Positions 8,758-17,955 are shown, counted from the first letter of the stretch. The stretch: DNA of 64,000 nt from JASMHC01 sp964476515 (GCA_964476515.1 CAYZAY010000001.1:1-64000), one strand, 5' to 3'. The notes: generated by a model not told the origin, from the letters alone. Numbers and translations are program-made.

Positions 8758-8786
8758 GGGCCGGTCACTTCGACTGGCCCTTTTTT
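8758..8786 (+). terminator. Rho-independent terminator after phaB
   Basis: Nine-base stem GGGCCGGTC/GACTGGCCC (one G-T pair) with a short TTC-type loop, followed by six T. Confidence 0.88.
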
Positions 8787-8868
8787 GGTTTGCGACCGCG
8801 CCAAACGCTTGCGTTAGCGTCGAAAACCCCGCACGCTTTTAGGCCAGTTTGTCGAAGGTGGCGTTTGA

Positions 8869-9738
8869 ATGCAGCAACACTCTAAAGCAACCGTCATCGG
8901 TTCCATCGCAATCCTGCTTTGGTCGTTGCTGGCATTGTTTACGGTTGGCACCAGCCCGACGCCCCCTTTTTTGCTTAATGCGATGTGCTTCACCTTGGGC
9001 GGGGGCCTTGGGCTGATCTGGACGATCCGCAATGGGTCTCTGGCGGTGCTACGCAAAATTGACTGGCGGATATATCTATTCGGAACGATTGGGTTGGCGG
9101 GGTATCACGCGCTCTATTTCAGTGCTCTCAGACTGGCGCCCGCCGCCGAAGCTGGCTTGATCGCCTATCTATGGCCGCTTTTGATCGTGCTGTTTTCGGG
9201 TCTGTTGCCGGGCGAAAAGCTAAAGGGTGGTCATTTGATAGGCGCACTTCTTGGGTTTGCTGGCGCGGCCATGATTATCACTGGAGGCGGCGCTGGCTTT
9301 CAGACGGAAAACCTGTCTGGATATTTGTTGGCGCTGGCGTGCGCTTTCACTTGGGCGGGGTATTCGGTTTTCAGCCGGAAGCTGGGTGAAACACCGACCG
9401 AGGCCGTGACTGTGTTTTGTATCGCAACTGCGATCGTATCCGCGCTACTGCATCTGGGGTTGGAAGAAACGCAGCTTCCGGTTGGCACCCTTGGCTGGCT
9501 TTCGGTCGCAGCACTTGGGCTGGGGCCGGTCGGCGCTGCGTTTTATGTCTGGGATTACGGTGTGAAAAAGGGCGACATCCAGCTGCTGGGCGTCATGTCA
9601 TACGCCGCGCCGTTACTATCGACTTTGGTGTTGGTGGTTGTAGGCGTTGCGGCCGCCAGCTGGTCGCTGGCGCTGGCGGCGCTTTTGATTACCGGTGGCG
9701 CGGCCATCGCGGCCCGCGCGAGTTTAAAAAATAGCTAG
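8869..9738 (+). CDS. EamA/DMT-family transporter
   Basis: Inner-membrane protein of 289 residues with two EamA repeats and about ten transmembrane helices. The sequence opens with KATVIGSIAILLWSLLALF and resembles the YddG-type branch, whose members export aromatic or other amino acids. The substrate here is unknown. It ends 4 nt inside the convergent YdcH-like gene. Confidence 0.85.
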   Translation: MQQHSKATVIGSIAILLWSLLALFTVGTSPTPPFLLNAMCFTLGGGLGLIWTIRNGSLAVLRKIDWRIYLFGTIGLAGYHALYFSALRLAPAAEAGLIAYLWPLLIVLFSGLLPGEKLKGGHLIGALLGFAGAAMIITGGGAGFQTENLSGYLLALACAFTWAGYSVFSRKLGETPTEAVTVFCIATAIVSALLHLGLEETQLPVGTLGWLSVAALGLGPVGAAFYVWDYGVKKGDIQLLGVMSYAAPLLSTLVLVVVGVAAASWSLALAALLITGGAAIAARASLKNS

Positions 9739-9902
9739 CCTGCTGCTAGACGTTCAATTTCTTCTTTTAATCGAAGTTTTTGTTTCTTGAGATCGGTGAT
9801 TTCGGCATCGCTGGTACTTGGCGCTCGTTGGGCCAGTTCCACTTTATCCGAGAGAGTTTCGTGTTTCTTCTTCAGCTCATCCAAATGCGAACCCAAGCTC
9901 AT
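9735..9902 (-). CDS. YdcH-like (DUF465) small coiled-coil protein
   Basis: A 55-residue highly charged helical protein beginning MSLGSHLDELKKKH and containing heptad-rich LKKQKLRLKEEIERL, as in the YdcH/DUF465 family. Role unknown. The start at 9902 was chosen because it gives the usual family length and has GAGGAG seven to eight bases upstream; the longer upstream frame does not look coding. Its 3' end overlaps the EamA gene by 4 nt. Confidence 0.85.
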   Translation of the reverse strand: MSLGSHLDELKKKHETLSDKVELAQRAPSTSDAEITDLKKQKLRLKEEIERLAAG

Positions 9903-10009
9903 ATGTAGTCTCCTCTCAAAAAGTTTAGCCCGTCGAGTGCAGCATAGTTTTTTCGTTCTGTCACGCACCAGATGCAAAAAACTTTCCCCATCGGCGTAAG
10001 TCCGCAAAA

Positions 10010-10771
10010 TTACTTGGGAAACGGCAGGGGTGCGGCATCGCGCAAACACTGCTCTATGGCGGGTGAATAGTCGCCTTCGTCGCGTTCATGGCGCTGCCCT
10101 TGGTGCATAACAAGAGAATCATGCAACCGAAGCGGGGCTTTCCCGCGCTTTTTGGCACGCACTATGACAAGGCTGGCGTCACGGCCCACGCGGGCGACGA
10201 GTGGCAGTATCTGAATCGATCCAAGCCTACCGTCCATGGCCGCTAGAAGATCGCCCAAGCGGTCGGCCCGATGAATAAACGTGGCTGTGCCTTTTGGCGT
10301 CAACCGCTTTGAGGCCGCCTTTACCCAATCTGAAAGCGGCGTGTCTTCGCCCAATGCGGTTTCACGGCCGCTGTTACTTGCTTCGGTGCTTTTGTCGCGC
10401 TGATAGTAGGGTGGATTGGCGAGAACATGATCGAACGACATTTGTCTAAGCTCGGGAAGCATGTTTGCCAGATCGCCAATAATGGTTCGAAAGTTTGCAT
10501 CATTCTGCTGCGCGTTTAGGCGGGCCAAGTCGGCGTATTCGGGCTGTAGTTCAAGCCCTATAAGCTCTAACCCTTCAATCCGCGCGGCAAGGCACAGGCT
10601 TGCGACCCCTGCCCCACATCCCAGTTCCAGAATTTTCTGACCCGGCTTGGCAGGAACAGACGCAGCAAGCAGCACCGGATCGACACCCGCACGATAGCCG
10701 TTTCGCGGTTGATACGCTTTGATACGCCCCCCCAGATAGCCGTCCAGTGTCAGGTTTGGATCGTGGCTCAC
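10010..10771 (-). CDS. tRNA1(Val) (adenine-37-N6)-methyltransferase-like protein
   Basis: Class I SAM-dependent methyltransferase of 253 residues if started at the GTG at 10771. The conserved leader GYLGGRIKAYQPRNGYRAG is followed by motif I ILELGCGAGVASL and the catalytic NPPYY. This pattern is that of TrmN6/YfiC, which methylates A37 of a valine tRNA. A ten-N gap (10793-10802) lies just upstream, so the boundary with the DUF2007 gene is uncertain. At the GTG the bases read TTGTGAGC, so a GTGA start/stop overlap with the upstream gene is possible; a direct fusion is the alternative. Confidence 0.85.
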   Translation of the reverse strand: MSHDPNLTLDGYLGGRIKAYQPRNGYRAGVDPVLLAASVPAKPGQKILELGCGAGVASLCLAARIEGLELIGLELQPEYADLARLNAQQNDANFRTIIGDLANMLPELRQMSFDHVLANPPYYQRDKSTEASNSGRETALGEDTPLSDWVKAASKRLTPKGTATFIHRADRLGDLLAAMDGRLGSIQILPLVARVGRDASLVIVRAKKRGKAPLRLHDSLVMHQGQRHERDEGDYSPAIEQCLRDAAPLPFPK

Positions 10772-10987
10772 AATGGCTTCGATTCCGTTGTCNNNNNNNN
10801 NNAGGATCACACGTGCTTCTTCGACGTGGTCTTTGTGGATCATCAGGCGACGCGGCAAAATGCCAATTGACCCTTCAAGGATGCTCATATTTACGTCGAA
10901 TTCAAAGCAGTCTATACCCTCGCCCCGTAGCAATGCTGAGGCGTGGGAAAGTGTAACTGGGTCCGTGGTGCGTAGGATTTCTTGCAT
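10768..10987 (-). CDS. DUF2007 family protein, interrupted by an assembly gap
   Basis: From the ATG at 10987 the frame encodes MQEILRTTDPVTLSHASALL, then GEGIDCFEFDVNMSILEGS and IGILPRRLMI, as in the roughly 73-residue DUF2007 (putative signal-transducing) family. It runs into ten N at 10793-10802. After the gap DNGIEA resembles the family C-terminus and is in the same frame as the methyltransferase; in another frame a TGA at 10770-10768 would end it. The exact 3' end cannot be fixed. Function unknown. It is divergent from the polyprenyl synthase gene. Confidence 0.7.
10793..10802. other. Assembly gap (10 N)
   Basis: Ten consecutive N inside the DUF2007/methyltransferase boundary. Comparison with the expected DUF2007 C-terminus suggests only a few bases are missing. 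Confidence 0.98.
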
Positions 10988-11060
10988 TGCATTGAAATAG
11001 TGTCTGACTCTTCGTCCGTCGAGGGGTAGATAACGGAGACATGAACAAAGTGGTGATACT

Positions 11061-12044
11061 GTGATAAAACCACACGAAGCTCTGGCTGAACACCTAGCGG
11101 GTGATATGGATGCCGTTAACACTCTTGTTGCCGAGCGTATGGCGTCAGAACACGCGCCCCGCATCCCCGAAGTAACCCGCCACTTGGTTGAAGCCGGCGG
11201 CAAACGGCTTCGCCCGATGTTGACCTTGGCGGCTGCGCGTCTCTGTGGTTATGACGGCCCCTATCACGTCCATCTGGCAGCGACAGTTGAATTCATTCAC
11301 ACGGCGACTTTGCTGCATGATGATGTGGTGGACGAAAGCGGTCAGCGGCGCGGACGCCCGACGGCGAACCTACTTTGGGACAACAAATCCAGCGTATTGG
11401 TCGGTGATTATCTTTTTTCGCGCAGCTTCCAGCTGATGGTCGAAACCGGAAGCCTTCGGGTTCTGGATATCCTTGCGAACGCGTCAGCTACAATTGCCGA
11501 GGGCGAAGTTCTTCAGCTTACCGCAGCACAGGACCTGCGCACAGACGAGGCTATTTATCTTCAGGTTGCACGCGGCAAAACCGCAGCGCTGTTTTCAGCA
11601 GCGACCGAGGTTGGAGGCGTGATTGCTGGTGCGGATGAAGATATTGTGCACGCGTTATTCGACTATGGCGACAAGCTGGGCGTTGCGTTTCAGATCGTCG
11701 ATGACCTTTTGGATTACGAAGGTGATACCAAAGCGACAGGCAAAAACGTTGGCGATGATTTCCGCGAGCGCAAATTGACCTTACCAGTCATCAAAGCCGT
11801 GGCAAAAGCCGACGATGAAGAACGAGCATTCTGGAAGCGGACGATTGAAAAGGGCAAGCAAGAGGACGGCGATCTAGAGCACGCTCTGCAATTGCTGGCC
11901 AAGCATTCTGCGCTGGATGAAACGCGAGCTGATGCGTTGGAATATGTTGAGCAAGCCAAAGCGGCGATGAAAGCGCTTCCTGAGCATCCGATCAGGGACA
12001 TGCTGATCGGTCTGGCCGATAACGTGGTCGCGCGGATTAACTAA
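11061..12044 (+). CDS. ispB: Long-chain polyprenyl diphosphate synthase
   Basis: Trans-isoprenyl diphosphate synthase of 327 residues. The first Asp-rich motif DDVVD is at residues 87-91 in LLHDDVVDES and the second is DDLLD in FQIVDDLLDYEGD. GGKRLRPML and the length fit octaprenyl/decaprenyl synthases that make the ubiquinone side chain; Rhodobacteraceae use UQ-10, so decaprenyl is the likely product. The start is a GTG at 11061. It is divergent from DUF2007 and convergent with ispE. UbiA at 40246 would use the product. Confidence 0.92.
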   Translation: MIKPHEALAEHLAGDMDAVNTLVAERMASEHAPRIPEVTRHLVEAGGKRLRPMLTLAAARLCGYDGPYHVHLAATVEFIHTATLLHDDVVDESGQRRGRPTANLLWDNKSSVLVGDYLFSRSFQLMVETGSLRVLDILANASATIAEGEVLQLTAAQDLRTDEAIYLQVARGKTAALFSAATEVGGVIAGADEDIVHALFDYGDKLGVAFQIVDDLLDYEGDTKATGKNVGDDFRERKLTLPVIKAVAKADDEERAFWKRTIEKGKQEDGDLEHALQLLAKHSALDETRADALEYVEQAKAAMKALPEHPIRDMLIGLADNVVARIN

Positions 12045-12870
12045 GCGGATTGATCTTGGTGGCGACTGTCCACCAGTTCGGTCGAGAAACCTGAATAGCG
12101 GCGGCGGCTTCGTCTGCCGCTAGTTTATTGCCAAACAACCCCCAACAGGTCGCGCCCGATCCTGACATGCGCGAAACAAGACAGCCATCTTGGGCGGCAA
12201 TCAAATCAATAGCCTCAGCCACAACAGGTTCCAGTTCAATCGCAGGTATCTGTAGGTCGTTGCGCGTGCCAAGAAGCCAATTGGCGAAATCAGCCGTTGA
12301 CGAAAAATCGGGGATTGAACCCATCGGCGGTTGGTTCTTGTCCGTCAGTCGGTTGAACACCGCAGGGGTTGCCATTTCGACCCCGGGATTAGCCAAAACA
12401 AGCCATGCATCCGGCAGGTTCGGGATATCCGAAAGCTCTTCCCCAATCCCGCGCATACGCGTCGGACGTGCGCGCAGACACACCGGAATGTCCGCCCCCA
12501 GAGAATGGCAGTCATTGGGCGGTACTGTATTCCACAGCTTTGACAATCCTCGTATCGCCGCTGCGGCGTCGGAAGACCCTCCACCAATACCAGCCGCTGC
12601 GGGAAGGTTCTTTTGAAGCGTTATCTTGGCCCCTTTATTCGCGCCCAACAGCCGCGCCGCGCGAAGGACGAGGTTGCTAGAGCCGGTCGGAACTCCATCT
12701 GCTTTCGGGCCAGTCACAGACAACGTCAGATCATCCGAGAGTTCGAAAAACAAACGGTCGCCCACATCAACAAACACCACGAGAGAGTCCAACAGATGAT
12801 AACCATCATCCCGCTGACCGGTCACATGCAGCGATAGGTTTATTTTTGCCGGTGCAAAGGCTTCAATCAT
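12037..12870 (-). CDS. ispE: 4-diphosphocytidyl-2-C-methyl-D-erythritol kinase
   Basis: GHMP kinase of 277 residues in the MEP isoprenoid pathway. The N-terminal FAPAKINLSLHVTGQR and the ATP-binding AAAGIGGGSSDAAAA are intact, as is the C-terminal SRMSGSGATCWGLF. The ATG at 12870 overlaps the end of the TPR gene by 8 nt and gives the usual N-terminus; an ATG at 12879 is better spaced from GAAGAAG and is an alternative. It shares a theme with the convergent polyprenyl synthase, since both serve isoprenoid synthesis. Confidence 0.93.
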   Translation of the reverse strand: MIEAFAPAKINLSLHVTGQRDDGYHLLDSLVVFVDVGDRLFFELSDDLTLSVTGPKADGVPTGSSNLVLRAARLLGANKGAKITLQKNLPAAAGIGGGSSDAAAAIRGLSKLWNTVPPNDCHSLGADIPVCLRARPTRMRGIGEELSDIPNLPDAWLVLANPGVEMATPAVFNRLTDKNQPPMGSIPDFSSTADFANWLLGTRNDLQIPAIELEPVVAEAIDLIAAQDGCLVSRMSGSGATCWGLFGNKLAADEAAAAIQVSRPNWWTVATKINPLS

Positions 12871-14542
12871 CCGAGGCATTCGCTTCTTCTTCAAGAACCA
12901 CACTTAGGCCCACGTCCAACTTGCGACGGATGCGGTCAGCGTCGACAGGTTCGGGATCAAAGGACATCGCCCTTTGCCATTGAAAGCGTGCTTCGTATTC
13001 GCGGCCAACCATCCAGTACACATCACCCAAATGGTCATTCACGATCGGGTCGGTTGCCAATAGCTCTACAGCTAGCTCCATCGGCACCACTGCGTCTTGA
13101 AAGCGACCAAGGCGGTAAAACACCCAGCCGAGGCTATCAACGATGTACCCACTGTCGGGACGAAGGGCGACGGCTTCTTCGATCATGGCCAAAGCCTCGT
13201 CCAGATTTTCCCGACGCTCGACAAGCGAATATCCAAGATAGTTCAGAACCTGCGGCTGTGCAGGGTTAAGCCTTAGTGCGTGGCGAAAATCGGCATCGGC
13301 TTGTTCCCACTGGCCAAGGCTTTCATACGAAATTCCCCTGACATAGTGCACATACCAATCTTGATACCCATTTTGGATCTGTCCATCTATGCGCTGACTA
13401 TAAGCTCCAGCGGCGGCGTCATACTGGTTGAGGTGCCTATAGATATTGCCAAGAGTAACCAGAATATATGGGCCGGGACCTATGTCGCTGATCACCCCTT
13501 CCAGATGCGCGGTGGCTTCTTGCAATTGGCCTTCGGCCCGCAAGGTTTCGGCAACCCCCATCGCAGCGGTGTAAAAAGCAGGGTCACCTTCATCAACGTC
13601 AAGATAGTAGCCACGCGCCATTTCCGTGAGACCTAGCTTTTCGAACATGTCGGCAAGTAGCAGACTTGCTTCGCTGTCATCCGAGCGGATTTCGGCGGCC
13701 ATTTGCGCGTAGTATAGGTTAAAGAGATTTGGCGTCCCGCTGTTCAAAGCATCCGCGAGGGTAAAGAAAATCTCTGCCATGCCGTCCGAAGGGGTCGTGA
13801 TTATCGAAAACTCAACTGGATCGCCATTTCTGATTTGCCGCAACAGGCTTTGAACCGCAACGCTCTCGCCGAAGACTTCGCGTAGTCGACGTTCCGCTTC
13901 GACCCTACGATCCAGCTTCGCTAGAATTTGTGCCTCTGCCAAAATCGCGCGGGGTGATTGGAAGTTTCGATCCGCCGCCGTTCGGAATGCGGCCAACGCG
14001 CCTTCGAAGTCTTGGTTGAATGCTTTTGCCAAGCCAAGGTGGTGAAGACCGAAAGCCATGTATCGGTCATCATCAACAACGGCCTGAAACAGATCATAGG
14101 CCGCGTCGGGATTACCGATTCCCATCAACGCCCAACCCAAAACAAGATCGTCCGATAGCTTGCTCGTCGAAACCTCGGGACCGCCAAGAAGATCGACGAT
14201 TGCAGAATAGTTGCCTTCGATTGCGGCATCGGCGATTAACGCCATAAATGTTGTAGGATTTTCGGCGTCGGTCCCCACCAACCCAGATGCAATTTCTGCC
14301 GCCATTTCAAAGTCGCCAAGCGCCATGAGAGATTCAACAGCACCCGCCGCCAAAGCGGTGTTTTGCGGATCAAAAAATAGCGCGTCTAGGTAGTATTCCG
14401 CCGAAATTTCAAAGTCGTTGTGACGGTCAGCGTGGCGCGCAACAAGAAATGAAGACGCAGAGGTATCCGCAAGCGCTACACCTGACATCAAGTGACCCGC
14501 TACCACAACAATCGCGGCTATTCGTGACGTAAAGAATTGCAA
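12863..14542 (-). CDS. Exported TPR-repeat protein
   Basis: Protein of 559 residues with an N-terminal signal peptide (about residues 1-25, ending ALA-D) and many tetratricopeptide repeats; the clearest are in the C-terminal third (around NPAQPQVLNYLGYSLVER and DSGYIVDSLGWVFYRLGRF). TPR proteins of this kind upstream of ispE are conserved in Rhodobacteraceae, but the function is not known. It is likely periplasmic and a scaffold. It is co-oriented with and overlaps ispE by 8 nt, and is divergent from the LytTR gene. Confidence 0.85.
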   Translation of the reverse strand: MQFFTSRIAAIVVVAGHLMSGVALADTSASSFLVARHADRHNDFEISAEYYLDALFFDPQNTALAAGAVESLMALGDFEMAAEIASGLVGTDAENPTTFMALIADAAIEGNYSAIVDLLGGPEVSTSKLSDDLVLGWALMGIGNPDAAYDLFQAVVDDDRYMAFGLHHLGLAKAFNQDFEGALAAFRTAADRNFQSPRAILAEAQILAKLDRRVEAERRLREVFGESVAVQSLLRQIRNGDPVEFSIITTPSDGMAEIFFTLADALNSGTPNLFNLYYAQMAAEIRSDDSEASLLLADMFEKLGLTEMARGYYLDVDEGDPAFYTAAMGVAETLRAEGQLQEATAHLEGVISDIGPGPYILVTLGNIYRHLNQYDAAAGAYSQRIDGQIQNGYQDWYVHYVRGISYESLGQWEQADADFRHALRLNPAQPQVLNYLGYSLVERRENLDEALAMIEEAVALRPDSGYIVDSLGWVFYRLGRFQDAVVPMELAVELLATDPIVNDHLGDVYWMVGREYEARFQWQRAMSFDPEPVDADRIRRKLDVGLSVVLEEEANASDD

Positions 14543-14599
14543 AGTGTTTCCGATATTTTAGTTGAGTGGAAACTAGGCTTGCTTGCCGCCCAAAGCAAT

Positions 14600-14626
14600 G
14601 AGGGGTGGCGATAATTGCCACCCCTC
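14600..14626. terminator. Perfect 10-bp hairpin between divergent genes
   Basis: GAGGGGTGGC and GCCACCCCTC pair perfectly around a 7-nt loop; only a weak TTT follows on the plus strand. No gene ends here on either strand, so it may be the end of an unannotated short RNA or part of a leader. Confidence 0.4.
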
Positions 14627-14721
14627 TGGGTTTAGAGACCAAATAACAAACCACTCACTTTACAGCGCTGCCCTAAAACACAGGCAGCACGCGCCTCTGT
14701 GCTTCGAATAGGCGAAGGAGG

Positions 14722-14727
14722 TATAAT
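14722..14727 (+). promoter_or_regulatory. TATAAT box, possible -10 of the LytTR gene
   Basis: An exact TATAAT lies 65 nt before the chosen ATG of the LytTR gene. It is preceded by AAGGAGG, but no start codon lies at RBS distance, so a promoter reading is preferred. No good -35 hexamer is visible. Confidence 0.25.
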
Positions 14728-14791
14728 TCACATTTTTCGATGCGTTAATCAGTTGGAAATTTCGTGAAATTGTCATATTTTGCAGTTCGCG

Positions 14792-15616
14792 ATGCGTGAA
14801 TTTTCGTCATATAAAAGCTTACGTAACGGCATCTGGATGACTGTATTGTCTGTTGCCGTACTGGCTCTATCGGGTCCGTTTGGAACCTTTGACAGGTTTA
14901 ATCTGGGTGAACGCGTTCTATATTGGTCAGCCGCAATGCTGGCCGGAACTTTGTTTATTCACTTTTCGGTAGCTATGGCGATCAAGCTTGCACCACGTAC
15001 AATGCGTGGCATTTACGGGGGTGCAATTGTTGGAACGATCTTTGGATCAGTGCCAGCAGCCGCGCTCATAATGATAATTCATGAATGGTTCACGGGTACT
15101 GATTTACCCATCGCAGGATATCCATTGTTATGGAGTAACGTAGCCTTGGTTGGCTGCATTGTTTCGTGCGCGCACGTTTTTGCTCAGTATGGGAATAATC
15201 GTAGCGACAATTCTGACACGCCGACTGAACAAGCCGACAAAACGCCAGAAGCCCAAACCATTCCGCTTATGTCCAGATTGCCTGACGGTATTTTGCCGCA
15301 TCAAATCGTGTCTTTTTCGATGCAGGATCACTATGTCGAGGTGACATCAGTTGAGGGTCAGTCGCTACTTTAGATGCGCCTGGCGGATGCGATCAAGGAA
15401 CTAGGGAATCTGAAGGGGGTCCGTGTGCATCGGTCACATTGGGTAGCGCAGCAACATTTGATCGACATCAAAAAGGATGGCCGTAGATTTGTTGCCGTGC
15501 TCAGCGATGATCGAAGACTGCCGGTCAGCGCGCCCTATCTTGAAGATACGCGCGACATGCTGAAAGAAAAAGCGCGGCCAAATAAGCCGCGCTTTTTCTT
15601 TTACATATTCGGGTAG
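14792..15616 (+). pseudogene. Membrane LytTR-domain regulator interrupted by an amber codon
   Basis: One frame encodes a protein of about 274 residues: four hydrophobic segments (roughly residues 15-135), a charged link, then a LytTR DNA-binding domain (ILPHQIVSFSMQDHYVEVTS ... GVRVHRSHWVAQ). A single TAG at 15371-15373 interrupts the domain after EGQSLL, where relatives usually continue with Leu/Met, so TTG to TAG is the simplest explanation. Downstream coding is intact to 15616. It may be a recent pseudogene, a read-through case or a base error. LytTR proteins bind DNA repeats and regulate nearby genes. The 3' end overlaps the convergent ETF-QO gene by 16 nt. Confidence 0.8.
15567..15600. 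terminator. Bidirectional terminator between LytTR and ETF-QO
   Basis: Perfect stem AAAAAGCGCGGC/GCCGCGCTTTTT with a 7-nt loop, giving T-runs on both strands. It lies within the last codons of the LytTR gene and just after the ETF-QO stop. Confidence 0.88.
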
Positions 15617-17235
15617 TTCGGCCCGTCGCCACCTTGCGGCGTGACCCAAGTGATATTCTTACTCGGGTCTTTGATATCGCAGGTTTTACAGTGCACACAG
15701 TTCTGGAAATTCACCACGAACGCGCCATCGACGACTTCGTAAACACCGGCTGGGCAATAACGCTGCGCTGGCTCTGCAAAGTCAGGCATGTTGACCGACA
15801 TCGGAATGCTTTCATCTGCCAGTCGAAGATGCGCAGGCTGGCTTTCTTCGTGGTTTGTCATCGAGAAGCTGACGTTGGTCAGGCGATCAAAGCTAAGCTT
15901 TCCGTCTGGCTTAGGATATTCGAGAACCGGATAGTCAGCGGCCTTGCCTGTGCTTTCAGCATCGTTTTTGCCATGCTTCATTGTGCCAAACAGTGAGAAG
16001 CCCAATGTGTTGGTCCACATGTCAAACCCACCTAGACCAAGCGATGGCAAAAGCCCCCATTTCGACCACATCGGCTTAACGTTGCGAACCTTCTTAAGGT
16101 CTTTGCCAATCGCGCCAGTGCGAACTTCGGTTTCGTAATCCGAAAGCTCATCGCCAGATCGGTCGCTCTTGATCGCAGCAAATGCAGCTTCAGCCGCCGC
16201 CTTACCCGAAAGCATAGCGTTGTGGTTCCCCTTGATACGCGGGACGTTGACCATGCCAACCGAGCAACCCAGCATCGCAACACCAGGTGCAACCATTTTT
16301 GGCATCGACTGATATCCGCCCTCGGAAATCGCGCGGGCACCGTAGGCGACGCGCTTACCGCCTTCGAGTAGCTTGGACACCATCGGGTGATGCTTGAAAC
16401 GCTGGAACTCCATGTAAGGGAACACGTGCGGGTTTTTGTAGTTCAGGTGAACCACAAAGCCGACGTAGACCTGATTGTTCTCTAGATGGTAGATGAACGA
16501 CCCACCGCCAGCGTTTGACCCCAAAGGCCAGCCCATCGTGTGGGTCACGGTGCCTTCTTTGTGCTTGGCGGGATCAATCTCCCAGATCTCTTTCATTCCG
16601 ACGCCGAACTTCTGCGGCTCTTTGCCAGCAGACAGGTCGTATTTCGCGATGACCTCTTTAGCCAGCGATCCGCGGACGCCTTCAGATAGGAACACGTATT
16701 TACCGTGAAGCTCCATGCCCGGCTCGTAACCCGGTCCGGGGGTGCCGTCAGCACTTAGTCCGAATTCACCCGCTACAACGCCTTTGACTTCACCGTTGTC
16801 GCCATAGACCAGTTCAGAACAGGCCATACCGGGGAAAATCTCGACGCCAAGTTCTTCGGCTTGCTCAGCCATCCAGCGGCAAACGTTACCCATCGACACG
16901 ATGTAGTTGCCGTGGTTGTTCATAAGTGGCGGCATCGGAAAGTTTGGAACGCGCAGCTGCCCCGCTTCGCCCAGCATATAGAAGTTATCTTCTTTGACTG
17001 GTGTGTTCAGTGGGGCGCCCTTGGCTTTCCAATCGGGGATCAAGGCATCAAGACCACAAGGGTCAAGAACTGCACCCGAAAGGATGTGCGCGCCGACCTC
17101 GGAACCTTTTTCCAAGACGACCACATCAAGGTCTGCATCCAATTGCTTAAGACGTATTGCCGCCGATAGCCCTGCAGGGCCTGCACCGACGATCACTACG
17201 TCATATTCCATCGCTTCGCGTTCGATTTCCGACAT
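15601..17235 (-). CDS. Electron transfer flavoprotein-ubiquinone oxidoreductase
   Basis: ETF-QO of 544 residues, which passes electrons from acyl-CoA and amino-acid dehydrogenases (through ETF) to ubiquinone at the inner membrane. The N-terminal FAD motif is VVIVGAGPAGLSAAIRLKQ. The C-terminal ferredoxin-like end with CPAGVYEV and NCVHCKTCDIKDP carries the four cysteines of the 4Fe-4S cluster. Length matches the family. The acyl-CoA dehydrogenase at 22419-24128 is a plausible upstream donor, via ETF encoded elsewhere. Confidence 0.95.
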   Translation of the reverse strand: MSEIEREAMEYDVVIVGAGPAGLSAAIRLKQLDADLDVVVLEKGSEVGAHILSGAVLDPCGLDALIPDWKAKGAPLNTPVKEDNFYMLGEAGQLRVPNFPMPPLMNNHGNYIVSMGNVCRWMAEQAEELGVEIFPGMACSELVYGDNGEVKGVVAGEFGLSADGTPGPGYEPGMELHGKYVFLSEGVRGSLAKEVIAKYDLSAGKEPQKFGVGMKEIWEIDPAKHKEGTVTHTMGWPLGSNAGGGSFIYHLENNQVYVGFVVHLNYKNPHVFPYMEFQRFKHHPMVSKLLEGGKRVAYGARAISEGGYQSMPKMVAPGVAMLGCSVGMVNVPRIKGNHNAMLSGKAAAEAAFAAIKSDRSGDELSDYETEVRTGAIGKDLKKVRNVKPMWSKWGLLPSLGLGGFDMWTNTLGFSLFGTMKHGKNDAESTGKAADYPVLEYPKPDGKLSFDRLTNVSFSMTNHEESQPAHLRLADESIPMSVNMPDFAEPAQRYCPAGVYEVVDGAFVVNFQNCVHCKTCDIKDPSKNITWVTPQGGDGPNYPNM

Positions 17236-17484
17236 GTCCTGTCCTTCTCTAGACCGCCAATTGACGGCGCAATAATCTTGCTCTCAAGAAACGTGGATAA
17301 AGACCCATGCTGCACCGCGTCAATTGGCACACGACGTCAAATCGTCTCATTCCGTCATTTTTGGGCACTCAAAGGCGAAATTAGAGCAACATTAGTGCTT
17401 TCGCTTGCATTCACTCCTGTGGTTTTGTCTGCTAACGAGAGCGAAATTACGCAAGTATAGCAAAACGGAATACACGGTTCACGC

Positions 17485-17955
17485 ATGGAAAAGATCCCTA
17501 TGACACGCGCAGGGCACACTGCGCACGAGGCAGAACTGAAAGTCCTGAAATCGGACGAACGGCCAACGATCATTCAAGCGATTGCCGAAGCCCGAGAGCT
17601 TGGCGATCTCAAGGAAAACGCCGAGTATCATTCTGCCCGCGAAAAGCAGGGTTTTATCGAGGGTCGCATCAAAGAGCTTGAAGGAATTCTAAGCCTTGCA
17701 GAAATCATCGACCCGGCATCGTTGAGTGGTTCGATCAAGTTCGGCGCGACCGTCACGTTGGTCGACGAAGACACCGACGAAGAAAAGACCTGGCAGATCG
17801 TCGGAGAGCATGAGGCGAATATCGACAAGGGTTTGCTGAACCTGAAATCCCCCATCGCCCGCGCATTGATCGGCAAGGAAGAAGGCGACAGTGTTGAAGT
17901 GCGCACACCGGGCGGCGAAAAGTCGTATGAAGTCCTTAAGATCGAATTTGTTTGA
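17485..17955 (+). CDS. greA: Transcription elongation factor GreA
   Basis: GreA of 156 residues, which rescues backtracked RNA polymerase by stimulating transcript cleavage. The N-terminal coiled coil has the catalytic tip acidic pair in EARELGDLKENAEYHSA. The C-terminal FKBP-like domain ends GEKSYEVLKIEFV. MEKIPMTRAGH is the usual alphaproteobacterial start. A 249-nt upstream region contains inverted copies of a CAATTGACGG-like string but no clear promoter. Confidence 0.95.
   Translation: MEKIPMTRAGHTAHEAELKVLKSDERPTIIQAIAEARELGDLKENAEYHSAREKQGFIEGRIKELEGILSLAEIIDPASLSGSIKFGATVTLVDEDTDEEKTWQIVGEHEANIDKGLLNLKSPIARALIGKEEGDSVEVRTPGGEKSYEVLKIEFV

Noticed and set aside
14715..14745. Strong Shine-Dalgarno AAGGAGG followed by ATG CGT TAA
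   Set aside because: The two-codon frame is too short and too far from the site; a promoter TATAAT reading is more likely.
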